Below, piece after piece: positions 13,973 to 20,546 of a stretch of 20,546 nucleotides of DNA. This DNA comes from JANQPX01 sp051010395. GTDB taxonomy: Bacteria > Pseudomonadota > Alphaproteobacteria > Geminicoccales > Geminicoccaceae. A model generated the notes under the pieces. That model worked only from the letters and a program-made list of their open reading frames with translations. It made no database searches and was not told the origin of the DNA. Within the stretch, counting starts at the first letter, position 1; every line of letters begins with the position of its first letter. Position numbers and translations under genes: made by a program. Location of the stretch: contig JBPCVQ010000195.1 of NCBI GenBank assembly GCA_051010395.1, positions 1 through 20,546 on the forward strand. Reading direction: 5' to 3'.

Positions 13973-15343
13973 TTAGGCGATGCCGTTCGCTTCGAGCTCT
14001 TTGAGCTTTTCAATGATCGCCTCATCTCGCGCCTCGTTTGCAAGGCCTTCGTAGTCAAATTGCAGGTCGACGACCGCAGAGCCGATTTTCATCAAGTTGA
14101 CCCGGTCATCTTCGCCTGGCCTCGGCGGCAGGTCGAGCACGGTATCCTGGCCATAGGTTCGCACCGAACGCCCTTCCGGCTTAACAGGCTGCGGCGGCTG
14201 TTTGCCTTTCGCCAGTTCACGGATCTGCTGGCGAATCCGTCGGCGATATAAAGAAATACCGCGGTCCGTCGGCATCAGGTGCTCGCCCCGATGGGTGGAG
14301 ATTGCGCCCATACCCTCGACAGCTTCGGAATCGGCGGGGTAGCGCTGCTTTTCTTCCGCGGAGCGATCCAGAACCTCGCCCTGCTCGATCAGCTCGCAGC
14401 CTTCCTTGGTGTTATACTGATGCGGATCGCCGCGTTCGCCGAAATTGGCCCAGGCGAAGGCAACGGAATTTTCGTCATCCACCGGCACCACCCAGCGCGT
14501 AAAGGCGGAGCGGCCGAAATAGCGTTGCCTGGTGCCGTCAGCGGCAAAGGCAGAGCCGGCCTGCGTGAAAGTCGGCAGGATCAACTCGTTCAGCCTGACC
14601 CATGCATGATCGCCGACGCGACGGGTCGATGAGCCGAGAAAATGGTTCTCGTTACGCTCGTAGAACTTCAGTTCGCCGATTTGGGCCATGCCTTCGGAAA
14701 ACTGCGGATGGCTGTTTTGGCTATGCAGAAATGTCGTGTGGACGGGGTCCATGATCGCATCCAGCACCTGAACCCAGTTGCATTTATAGGGGGCCCTATA
14801 CGGACGCATGGTCATGCCTTCAATCTCGAACGTATCGTAGATTGGAAACTCCGGCATGTTGTCCGGCTGTCCCATAAAGGCAAAGATCAGACCGTTGAAT
14901 TCGATGACGGGATAAGCGCCGAGGCGGGTTTTTTCACGGACCGATTGCGCGGCTTTCGCATCAGGGGCTTCGCCGGGTGTCTCCAGGATTTCGCCGTCCG
15001 GCGCAAACAGCCATCCGTGATAGCAGCAGCGTATGCCGCGATCCTCGGTGCGGCCGTATTCGAGCGATGCCCGCCGATGCGGACAATATTTATGAACAAG
15101 ACCGAGCTTGCCGCTGCCAAAACGGAACAGCACCAGCTCCTCGCCGAGGATTTTGACTGATTTGGGCAGGTCGCCAAGCTCATTGGCAATGAAAACGGGG
15201 TGCCAGAAACAGCGCAGATATTCGCCAGCGGGCGTAGCTGGACCGATACGGGCAATTTCATCATCCACCTTGGCGGGATGCGCCTGCTGGTAGCCGTGAT
15301 AGCTCCCTTGCAAAACGGGCGTCATGACTTTCGATGAGGTCAT
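13973..15343 (-). CDS. Rieske non-heme iron oxygenase, phthalate 4,5-dioxygenase-like alpha subunit
   Basis: Terminal oxygenase of a Rieske system, 456 residues. The [2Fe-2S] ligands are C87-H89 (KYCPHRR) and C106-H109 (CCYHGW). The mononuclear iron site is in the NWVQVLDAIMDPVHTTFLH region, with bridging D199 and ligands H202 and H207. The N-terminal GPATPAGEYLRCFWHPV and CPHRRASLEYGR are typical of phthalate dioxygenase/demethylase-type one-subunit oxygenases. The ATG at 15343 is chosen because GGAGG lies eight bases upstream; the longer frame from 15436 starts in AT-rich promoter DNA. No reductase or ferredoxin gene is in the window, so electrons must come from a partner encoded elsewhere. 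It is divergent from the Lrp-type regulator and followed by the 2-hydroxyacid dehydrogenase. Ring hydroxylation or O/N-demethylation are both possible. Confidence 0.92.
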   Translation of the reverse strand: MTSSKVMTPVLQGSYHGYQQAHPAKVDDEIARIGPATPAGEYLRCFWHPVFIANELGDLPKSVKILGEELVLFRFGSGKLGLVHKYCPHRRASLEYGRTEDRGIRCCYHGWLFAPDGEILETPGEAPDAKAAQSVREKTRLGAYPVIEFNGLIFAFMGQPDNMPEFPIYDTFEIEGMTMRPYRAPYKCNWVQVLDAIMDPVHTTFLHSQNSHPQFSEGMAQIGELKFYERNENHFLGSSTRRVGDHAWVRLNELILPTFTQAGSAFAADGTRQRYFGRSAFTRWVVPVDDENSVAFAWANFGERGDPHQYNTKEGCELIEQGEVLDRSAEEKQRYPADSEAVEGMGAISTHRGEHLMPTDRGISLYRRRIRQQIRELAKGKQPPQPVKPEGRSVRTYGQDTVLDLPPRPGEDDRVNLMKIGSAVVDLQFDYEGLANEARDEAIIEKLKELEANGIA

Positions 15344-15385
15344 CCCACTTCCTCCACCATGCCTCTTGCATCGAACTTTTTGGAT

Positions 15386-15430
15386 TTGATGAATTAGCAT
15401 TATAAAATATAATGTACTGCGAATTTCGCA
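15386..15430. promoter_or_regulatory. Divergent promoter region with two perfect palindromes
   Basis: CATTATA-AAA-TATAATG (15398-15414, seven perfect pairs) and TGCGAA-T-TTCGCA (15418-15430, six perfect pairs) have centres 18 bp apart, between the Rieske gene and the Lrp-type regulator. The right half of the first palindrome is a perfect -10 TATAAT (15408-15413) for the plus strand, with TTGATG at 15386-15391 as -35 (16-bp spacer). The left half gives a minus-strand TATAAT. They are good candidates for binding by the adjacent Lrp-type protein; binding is inferred. Confidence 0.55.
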
Positions 15431-15522
15431 TGTCAATGCAATTGGATTTCGATTTTCGTACCAAGAATATTGATTTATGAGAAATGCGCAGATAGCGTCG
15501 ATTGAAACATCAAGGGATCGTT

Positions 15523-16056
15523 ATGGTACGTGGCATACGGGTCGTCGAAAGCATGACGGAAATTGACGAGCGGCATGTCAGGCAGCCCGATAAATCATCG
15601 CCCGACGACAAGCTCAATCACGCCATCATCGACATGCTGCGACGTGACGGCCGGATGGCGTTCTCCGAAATTGCACAAGCGCTGAGCGTATCCGAAGGCA
15701 CGATAAGAAACCGCGTCAACGGGATGAAACAGGCGGGGCAGCTTCGGATTGTTGCGATCGCCGATCCGGTGGCGGCCGAATACAAGACCGATGCGATGCT
15801 GGGGGTGAAGGTCGCGCCTGGGCACACGCCGGAGAGCGTCGCTGAACGGCTCGGAGCCCTTTCGGATGTGGTCTACATTCTTTGGGTGAGCGGCCGGTTC
15901 GATCTCCTGGTCGAGGTGGTCAGCAACGACCGGGACGGTCTTCTCAATTTCCTCGATGTCGAGATCCACGGCCATGCCGATATCGCCTCTTCGGAAACGA
16001 TGACAGGGCTCAAGAACTTCAAGAACCAGTTCCTCTTGAAACGTAACTGGAGCTGA
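15523..16056 (+). CDS. Lrp/AsnC-family transcriptional regulator
   Basis: A 177-residue regulator. After a roughly 27-residue N-terminal extension comes the AsnC-type winged helix: NHAIIDMLRRDGRMAFSEIA, ALSVSEGTIRNRVNGMKQAG, LRIVAIADP. The RAM ligand/oligomerisation domain follows (DAMLGVKVAPGHTPESVAER, DVVYILWVSGRFDLLVEVV). The ATG at 15523 has AGGGA five bases upstream; the TTG at 15502 and the ATG at 15553 are alternatives. It is divergent from the Rieske gene and 53 bp upstream of the glutamine-synthetase-like gene on the same strand, so it is probably the local, ligand-responsive regulator of both arms. The effector is likely an amino acid-like or amine-derived intermediate, by family habit. 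Confidence 0.92.
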   Translation: MVRGIRVVESMTEIDERHVRQPDKSSPDDKLNHAIIDMLRRDGRMAFSEIAQALSVSEGTIRNRVNGMKQAGQLRIVAIADPVAAEYKTDAMLGVKVAPGHTPESVAERLGALSDVVYILWVSGRFDLLVEVVSNDRDGLLNFLDVEIHGHADIASSETMTGLKNFKNQFLLKRNWS

Positions 16057-16109
16057 TCCGAGAACCGCCAGCGACAATCTCCAGCCATCATCGAACCTGG
16101 AAGAAAACG

Positions 16110-17525
16110 ATGACAGCCTATGTTGAGAATTTCGCCGACGCCTTGCCATCCAAAGCGCGTACCGCCGAGGTCCGAATGCAGCTTGAGGAGGCGGGCGTCA
16201 AATACGTCTTGTCCAGCTGGATCGACCTCCACGGCATCCCGAAAACCAAGCCGGTGCCGATGAGCGACTTCGATGATCTCTGCATGGGCAAAGGTCCGCA
16301 GTTCGCCGTTCACTCCATCTCCTATGTACCGGAGCTGACGCCAGCCGATGCCGATCAGGTCATGGTGCCCGACCTCGATGCGGTCTACATCTGTCCTTGG
16401 GACCGATCGACGGCCGTGATTTTCGCCGATCTGTTCTGGGAGGACAAACCCTATAATGTGTGTCCGCGTCAGGCGTTGAAACGGGCGATCCGCGATGCCG
16501 AAAAGGCTGGATTTGCCGGCTATGCCGGGATCGAGCCCGAATTCATCGCCATGCGCTATGATGAAAACGGCAAGCCGGTGAAGGCGATCGATGATGATCC
16601 CGCGGATGGTCTGCGTCCCCGCCGCCAGGCATTCGGTTATGACGTTGAGTATTCACTCGATTCCATGCCGTTTCTAAAAGACATGATCGACATTCTGGAA
16701 GAGCTCGGCTGGAACCTTCATGACGTCGTCGCGGAAGGCGCCTATTCGCAGTTCGAGCTGGATTTCCACTTCACCAATCTTCTTGAGATGGCTGATCGGC
16801 TGGTGTTCCTGCGCATCCTCCTGAAGGAGATTGCCAAGAAGCATCATATGTTCATCACCTTCATGCCGAAACCGACCGTCGGCGATTGGCGATCAGGCGC
16901 TCATATCAACTTCTCGCTGCAGTCGATCGACCGGCCTGGTGAAAATCTGTTCGGCTCGACGAGCAAAGGCTGGAGTGATGCATCGCGCCATGCCGTGGGC
17001 GGGCTGATGAGCCATGCCGAAGCGATTACGGCGATCACCTGCCCGACAGTCAACTCCTATAATGGCCTGGTGCCGCGGGTCGGCGGCTTCGAGGGCGGCA
17101 CGGTGACCTGGGCGCCGACCAACATCACTTATGGTTTCAACAACCGCTCAGCCCAGTTCCGCCTGCCGCAAAGCCGCTACTGCATCGAGAACCGCGCCGC
17201 CGACATGACGATGAATGTCTATCTCGGCCTGGCCATGACATTGGCTGCGGCTGTTGAAGGCATCGAGAAAAAGATCCAGCCCGGACCGCCGACCGATCGC
17301 GACCTCTATGCGATGACGGACGAGGAATTCGCCGAACTCGGCATCCGCCGGCTGCCGCGCAATCTGCTGGCGGCCATCGAAGCGCTTCGCCGGGACACCC
17401 TTGCCGAACGGGTGATGGGATCCGTGATGCGCAGTTCCTATATCGACTACAAGAGTGACGAGTGGGAGCGCTATCACCAGGCGGTCACGGACTGGGAGGT
17501 CGCAGAATATCTGAGGCTTTATTGA
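16110..17525 (+). CDS. Glutamine synthetase-like ligase (GlnT / gamma-glutamylamide synthetase type)
   Basis: A 471-residue member of the glutamine synthetase superfamily. The N-terminal beta-grasp contains KYVLSSWIDLHGIPKTKPVP. The catalytic domain shows GIEPEFIAM, AEGAYSQFELDFH (glutamate ligands), PTVGDWRSGAHINFSL (ammonia/glutamate site His), NSYNGLVP and NRSAQFRLP. GSs of this class include GlnT and enzymes that ligate glutamate to amines (PuuA, and the TdnQ/AtdA1 type in aniline breakdown). The start ATG has GGAAG upstream. A gap of 15 bp separates it from the alpha/beta hydrolase and 53 bp from the Lrp regulator, and it faces a Rieske oxygenase. This suggests gamma-glutamylation of an amine substrate rather than nitrogen assimilation; that is inference. 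Confidence 0.88.
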   Translation: MTAYVENFADALPSKARTAEVRMQLEEAGVKYVLSSWIDLHGIPKTKPVPMSDFDDLCMGKGPQFAVHSISYVPELTPADADQVMVPDLDAVYICPWDRSTAVIFADLFWEDKPYNVCPRQALKRAIRDAEKAGFAGYAGIEPEFIAMRYDENGKPVKAIDDDPADGLRPRRQAFGYDVEYSLDSMPFLKDMIDILEELGWNLHDVVAEGAYSQFELDFHFTNLLEMADRLVFLRILLKEIAKKHHMFITFMPKPTVGDWRSGAHINFSLQSIDRPGENLFGSTSKGWSDASRHAVGGLMSHAEAITAITCPTVNSYNGLVPRVGGFEGGTVTWAPTNITYGFNNRSAQFRLPQSRYCIENRAADMTMNVYLGLAMTLAAAVEGIEKKIQPGPPTDRDLYAMTDEEFAELGIRRLPRNLLAAIEALRRDTLAERVMGSVMRSSYIDYKSDEWERYHQAVTDWEVAEYLRLY

Positions 17526-17540
17526 GTATGGAGGTTTGGC

Positions 17541-18569
17541 ATGGACCGGGATTTTGATATTTTCAAACTCGGCGATGTCGCGCTGTTGAAAGGCGGTGTC
17601 CTCTCTGATGCCGAGCTTGCCTACAAGACCTACGGCAAACTTAACGAGCAACGCGACAATGTGGTCGTTCTGCCCACCTTCTATACCGGCACCCATCAAC
17701 GGAACGAGGGCTTTTTCGGCAGGGGGCGAGCGATCGATCCGGCAAGGCATTTCATCGTCTCCATCAACATGTTCGGCAATGGCCTGTCGACATCACCGAG
17801 CAATGCCGCGCCATCCTGCCGTGGGGCAAACTATCCAGTCGTAACTTTGTGGGACAACATCGCCTGCCAGCATCGGCTCTTGACCGAGCAACTCGGTGTT
17901 GACCGCATTGCCCTGGTGGCCGGCTGGTCGATGGCTGGATGCCAGGCCTATCAATGGGCCGCCCAATATCCGGAGATGGTCGATGCCATCTTGCCGTTTT
18001 GCGCCTCCGCGAAAACATCACCCCATAATTTCGTGTTTCTGGAAGGGGTAAAGGCGGCGCTCTGTGCTGACGGCAGCTGGCATGGCGGCCATTACACGGA
18101 TCAACCCGTGGCGGGCTTGCGAGCCTTTGGCCGGGTTTACGCCGGCTGGGCTTTCTCGCAGACTTTCTATCGGGAGGAACTCTACCGCAACCTCGGCTAC
18201 GAGACACCTCAAGCCCTGCTCGATGGCTGGGCTGAAGATCATGCCGAGAACTGGGACGCCAATGATTTGCTGGCCAAGCTGAAGACCTGGCAGCTGGGCG
18301 ATATCAGTGCCAACCTGATCTACGGGGGCGATATCGAACGAGCGCTTGCCGGCATCGAGGCAAGGGCAATCCTGATCCCTTGTGCCAATGATCTCTACTT
18401 TCCCCCCATCGACAACGAGTTCGAAGCTCGGCATATGCCAAACGCAGAATTGAGACCGTTCGACTCTCCTTGGGGCCATTGCGTGGCTAACCCCGGAAAT
18501 GAACCAGCATTCGAACAGTTCCTTGATCGGGCTATTCGAGAGCTGTTGGTATTACTCATCAGTCGGTAA
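17541..18569 (+). CDS. Alpha/beta hydrolase of the homoserine acetyltransferase (MetX)-like family
   Basis: A 342-residue protein with the MetX-type layout: AELAYKTYGKLNEQRDNVVV at the N-terminus, the nucleophile elbow AGWSMAGCQAYQWA (Ser in GWSMAG), the acid in CANDLYFPP and the His in DSPWGHCVANP, so the triad is complete. True MetX proteins are about 370 residues and carry GGSMGG; GWSMAG points to a hydrolase relative. GGAGG six bases before the ATG sets the start. It follows the GS-like gene by 15 bp. A plausible job is cleavage of an ester or amide intermediate, perhaps a glutamyl amide; this is not shown by sequence. The C-terminus (ELLVLLISR) abuts an IS630 remnant and may have been slightly altered by it. 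Confidence 0.85.
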   Translation: MDRDFDIFKLGDVALLKGGVLSDAELAYKTYGKLNEQRDNVVVLPTFYTGTHQRNEGFFGRGRAIDPARHFIVSINMFGNGLSTSPSNAAPSCRGANYPVVTLWDNIACQHRLLTEQLGVDRIALVAGWSMAGCQAYQWAAQYPEMVDAILPFCASAKTSPHNFVFLEGVKAALCADGSWHGGHYTDQPVAGLRAFGRVYAGWAFSQTFYREELYRNLGYETPQALLDGWAEDHAENWDANDLLAKLKTWQLGDISANLIYGGDIERALAGIEARAILIPCANDLYFPPIDNEFEARHMPNAELRPFDSPWGHCVANPGNEPAFEQFLDRAIRELLVLLISR

Positions 18570-18741
18570 TTTAGGCTACGTTTTCTGTCGAGTTTGATGA
18601 TGGGATTTGGTCTGATTTACTATGAAGCGAGACGGCCGCAAGTTTGATCACGGAACACTGGAGGCTATTCGGTTGATGGCAGTTGAACGTGTGCGGGATG
18701 GCGAGGCGCCTTCCGCTGTCATCGCCTCTTATGGTCTCTGC
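18570..18741 (+). mobile_element. IS630-type insertion sequence remnant (left end and first 40 transposase codons)
   Basis: An ATG at 18622 opens MKRDGRKFDHGTLEAIRLMA, followed by VERVRDGEAPSAVIASYGLC, the typical N-terminal helix-turn-helix start of IS630-group transposases. After codon 40 (18741) the family pattern stops; the frame reads 13 unrelated codons to TAA at 18781-18783. The DDE domain is absent, so the element is dead. The 52 bp before the ATG probably hold the left end of the element, directly abutting the stop of the alpha/beta hydrolase. Confidence 0.75.
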
Positions 18742-18765
18742 CTCACGCAATCCGCCAATCGACAC

Positions 18766-19974
18766 CTAAAAGAAGTGCGATAAGCGCAACATGAGATAGC
18801 TGTCATCTCTTGCTGCACCGAGCGGGTCGTCGTCATCGACATTGACGAACCATTGGCTTTCGAACTCGATTTTTTGGACGTCGCCGAATCTGCGCTCCGC
18901 CTCCAAACGAAAGGACGTTGTCTGGGTCTCGAGATCGACCACGGTGCCGGCCAAGACAGCTGTGCCACTGATGTCGTTCAAAGCCAGCCGGGCGCCCAGA
19001 AAGAGATCATTGTCGAACGTCGTTGGCGGTGCCTTGTCATTATCCCGGCCATCGTAGAGATATTCGCTGAGTACGCCGAGGTCGGCATCGGTCTCCCTGA
19101 TCTGATAGAAGGTGTATTCAAAGCCGCCGACCAGCGCTCCGAAGATCCCTTGCCCTTCGCGGACAATGCCTTCGAATTTCCAGAGCCAAGCGTCTTTGGT
19201 GTATTGCAGATCGAGACCGATCTGATGGATTTGATCGTAGCGTGGCTCAAGTCGGATCGCATCATCACTCAAGACCAAGCGCGCTTCCCGGCTGGTTCCA
19301 TAGAAATAGGAGGCGCCGACGTCCCATTCGTCGACGAAATGGGAGTAGCGGAGGGCCACGTCCGTGCTCCACTCTTCAGCATCGGACTCGTAAGCGGCGG
19401 CGCCCTCGTCGACCGGCAACGGCGTGCGCAAACGTCCGACCTCACCAGCGAAGGTTCGCTCGCGAAAGCCGGGAAGCAAATAGATGCTGAACAGACCGTA
19501 GTCGCGCTGGAGAGCTAGATTGAGCATGAGCTCGCCGAGAAAGTCCTCCTCGTCGATGTCCTCGACCTGATCGATCTGGTTGATGATGTTCACGAGGTGC
19601 CGGGATTCGGTCACGCCCCAAAACACCCGGTTGATCCCAGCCAGCGCTTCCCAGTCATCACCGATATACTGGAGATAAGCTTCCCGAATGTCGCCGTGGG
19701 TGCGCTCATCATCCCGGCTATCGAGGCGCAGGAACGGAACGAAGCGTGCTTGATACTGCCCTTCCTTGCTGGCCCAGTCGACTTCAGGTTCGACGACGAT
19801 CGACGGCTGGATGCCGTCGAGCTGGCCCTCGAACTGCGGGCTTTCGACGAAGCCACGCGCCTCGCCGAGGATCGAACCACTGATCTCCAAATTTTCCTGC
19901 CAAGGTGCTGCAACGCTCTGCGCTGATAGCAGCCCCAGCAAGCCAAAAGGCCAAGTCATGAGACGATACGCCAT
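18766..19974 (-). CDS. Outer-membrane beta-barrel protein, function unknown
   Basis: A 402-residue protein. A signal peptide (MAYRLMTWPFGLLGLLSAQS, cleavage near AA-APW around residue 22) leads to many alternating amphipathic strands, such as GQYQARFVPFLRLDSRD, LRYSHFVDEWDVGASYFYG and LWKFEGIVREG. The chain ends LMLRLSHFF, with the terminal Phe needed for BAM-dependent insertion. It is rich in Asp and Glu (for example QVEDIDEEDF, VDDDDP), as in porins of marine bacteria. I do not recognise a named family. It lies between two transposase fragments, and its last 18 bp overlap the end of the frame continuing from the IS630 remnant, so it has probably been brought in or relocated with mobile DNA. 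The ribosome site (AGAAAG) is weak; ATG at residue 6 is an alternative start. Confidence 0.72.
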   Translation of the reverse strand: MAYRLMTWPFGLLGLLSAQSVAAPWQENLEISGSILGEARGFVESPQFEGQLDGIQPSIVVEPEVDWASKEGQYQARFVPFLRLDSRDDERTHGDIREAYLQYIGDDWEALAGINRVFWGVTESRHLVNIINQIDQVEDIDEEDFLGELMLNLALQRDYGLFSIYLLPGFRERTFAGEVGRLRTPLPVDEGAAAYESDAEEWSTDVALRYSHFVDEWDVGASYFYGTSREARLVLSDDAIRLEPRYDQIHQIGLDLQYTKDAWLWKFEGIVREGQGIFGALVGGFEYTFYQIRETDADLGVLSEYLYDGRDNDKAPPTTFDNDLFLGARLALNDISGTAVLAGTVVDLETQTTSFRLEAERRFGDVQKIEFESQWFVNVDDDDPLGAARDDSYLMLRLSHFF

Positions 19975-20004
19975 ATCTTTCTACCGGGTCCGCTTCAAGA
20001 CGCC

Positions 20005-20298
20005 TTAATTGAAATCCGCCTCGGTCAGACCCAATTCCACCGCCAAACTCGATAGAAGAAGCGTCAGCACCGTCTCGATCGCCAGGTCGGTACAGACAGG
20101 ATATCCCTTGGGCGTTCGTTTGCCGGGCACGGTCCAATGAACCTCGACATCCTCGCCGATCCGGATTCGAATATCGCCGCGCTGTCGAAGCGCTGCCTCG
20201 TAGACATGCCACTTCTTCACCGCATAGTGAGCCTTCGGGATCTTGTGCGGCGAGAGGCATGGAACCTGAAAGGCATCTGCGTAGGTCCTGGCAACCAA
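20005..20298 (-). pseudogene. IS5-family transposase, N-terminal fragment
   Basis: The 97-residue frame contains SPHKIPKAHYAVKKWHVYEA, then ALRQRGDIRIRIGEDVEVHW and YPVCTDLAIETVLTL, the N-terminal region of IS5-group transposases (compare the family pattern of a W.EY..AL..RG start and a Y.DLAIET.LTLRL segment). After LTL the expected RLVF.LPLRQ.EG is lost: the frame runs LLSSLAVELGLTEADFN to a stop at 20005. The whole catalytic DDE part is missing, so it is inactive. It lies on the same strand as and upstream of the outer-membrane gene, and its start side abuts a Sel1-repeat gene. Confidence 0.78.
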
Positions 20299-20337
20299 GA
20301 AAATCCAAACCCATTCCTTGCCAGAAATTCACCCCGC

Positions 20338-20546
20338 ATGCACCAAACTGATGCAGAAGGATGCAACCATCTCGGCTTTGCGTATAGAGACGGTTTAGGC
20401 GTCGGCCAAGATCATGAGGCAGCGGTGGCGCTCTTCGATCAGGCCTGTCGAGGCGGCATAGCAACGAGTTGTACAAGCCTCGGCTTTGCCTATGCGAATG
20501 GTGAGGGTGTTGCACAGAACCAGACTAAGGCTGCAGAAATTTACGA
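20338..20546 (+). CDS. Sel1-like repeat protein, partial at window end
   Basis: From an ATG at 20338 the frame reads MHQTDAEGCNHLGFAYRDGL, then GVGQDHEAAVALFDQACRGG and TSCTSLGFAYANGEGVAQNQ, then TKAAEIY to the window end. These are two Sel1-like repeats of the Cys-containing sort (GC..LG..Y..G.GV..D...A..L...AC..G...SC), as in periplasmic Hcp-like proteins. The repeat pattern starts at once, with no signal peptide. The frame is also open upstream of the ATG into the IS5 remnant, so the true 5' end has probably been cut off by that insertion. Function in general is protein-protein scaffolding. Confidence 0.8.
   Translation, partial: MHQTDAEGCNHLGFAYRDGLGVGQDHEAAVALFDQACRGGIATSCTSLGFAYANGEGVAQNQTKAAEIY

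Noticed and set aside
19784..20515. 243-codon minus-strand frame across the IS5 and outer-membrane region
   Set aside because: It overlaps better-supported frames and its translation has no family features.
1..20546. CRISPR arrays, tRNA or rRNA genes
   Set aside because: No regularly spaced direct repeats and no cloverleaf or rRNA-like segment were seen on reading through; a tRNA/rRNA covariance search was not possible here.

Overview
The window looks like an accessory stretch of an alphaproteobacterial, probably Rhizobiales-type, chromosome. Coding GC is high, the opening gene is a core ATP-type PEP carboxykinase, and most of what follows is catabolic, transport and mobile-element material. 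The taxonomic call is inferred from protein style and gene content; no rRNA or tRNA is present to fix it.

Layout. (1) 1-1044: 3' part of pckA (+), closed by a hairpin/T-tract terminator. (2) 1143-5716: a tightly packed minus-strand operon, hpaF-hpaE-hpaD-hpaG-hpaH, for meta-cleavage of homoprotocatechuate (3,4-dihydroxyphenylacetate). A divergent MarR-type hpaR lies at 5818-6291. The ring-cleaving enzyme is the VOC-fold (type I) kind, not the LigB-type enzyme of E. coli. (3) 6283-6906: a decayed class III aminotransferase with a frameshift and a large internal deletion. (4) 7077-10341: a tripartite tricarboxylate-type transporter, tctC-tctB-tctA, with unusually wide gaps that hold perfect small palindromes. 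(5) 10342-11095: mostly non-coding, AT-rich towards its end, with a fragment of a Rossmann/SLOG-like gene. (6) 11096-12769: a 557-residue protein whose C-terminal half carries the signatures of nicotianamine synthase / opine-metallophore CntL enzymes. (7) 12921-18569: a second catabolic-looking module. A Rieske oxygenase and a D-2-hydroxyacid dehydrogenase (minus) are divergent from an Lrp/AsnC regulator, a glutamine-synthetase-like ligase and a MetX-like alpha/beta hydrolase (plus). (8) 18570-20546: debris of IS630-type and IS5-type transposases flanking an outer-membrane beta-barrel gene, then a Sel1-repeat gene running off the end.

How the parts may work together. A 29-bp interrupted inverted repeat overlaps the predicted -10 of the hpa operon. 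A second 29-bp site with the same centre of symmetry and 17/29 identical bases lies in front of tctC. The simplest reading is that HpaR controls both the pathway and a transporter that brings in its aromatic acid substrate, and once also controlled the now broken aminotransferase, which shares that second divergent region. The window lacks the hydroxylase (hpaBC) and the aldolase (hpaI), so the pathway must be completed elsewhere or feed another route. The glutamine synthetase / Rieske / hydrolase / dehydrogenase module is consistent with gamma-glutamylation-dependent breakdown of an amine, but its substrate cannot be read from sequence.

The strongest candidates for something undescribed are the long nicotianamine-synthase-like protein and the Lrp-linked Rieske/ligase/hydrolase module.
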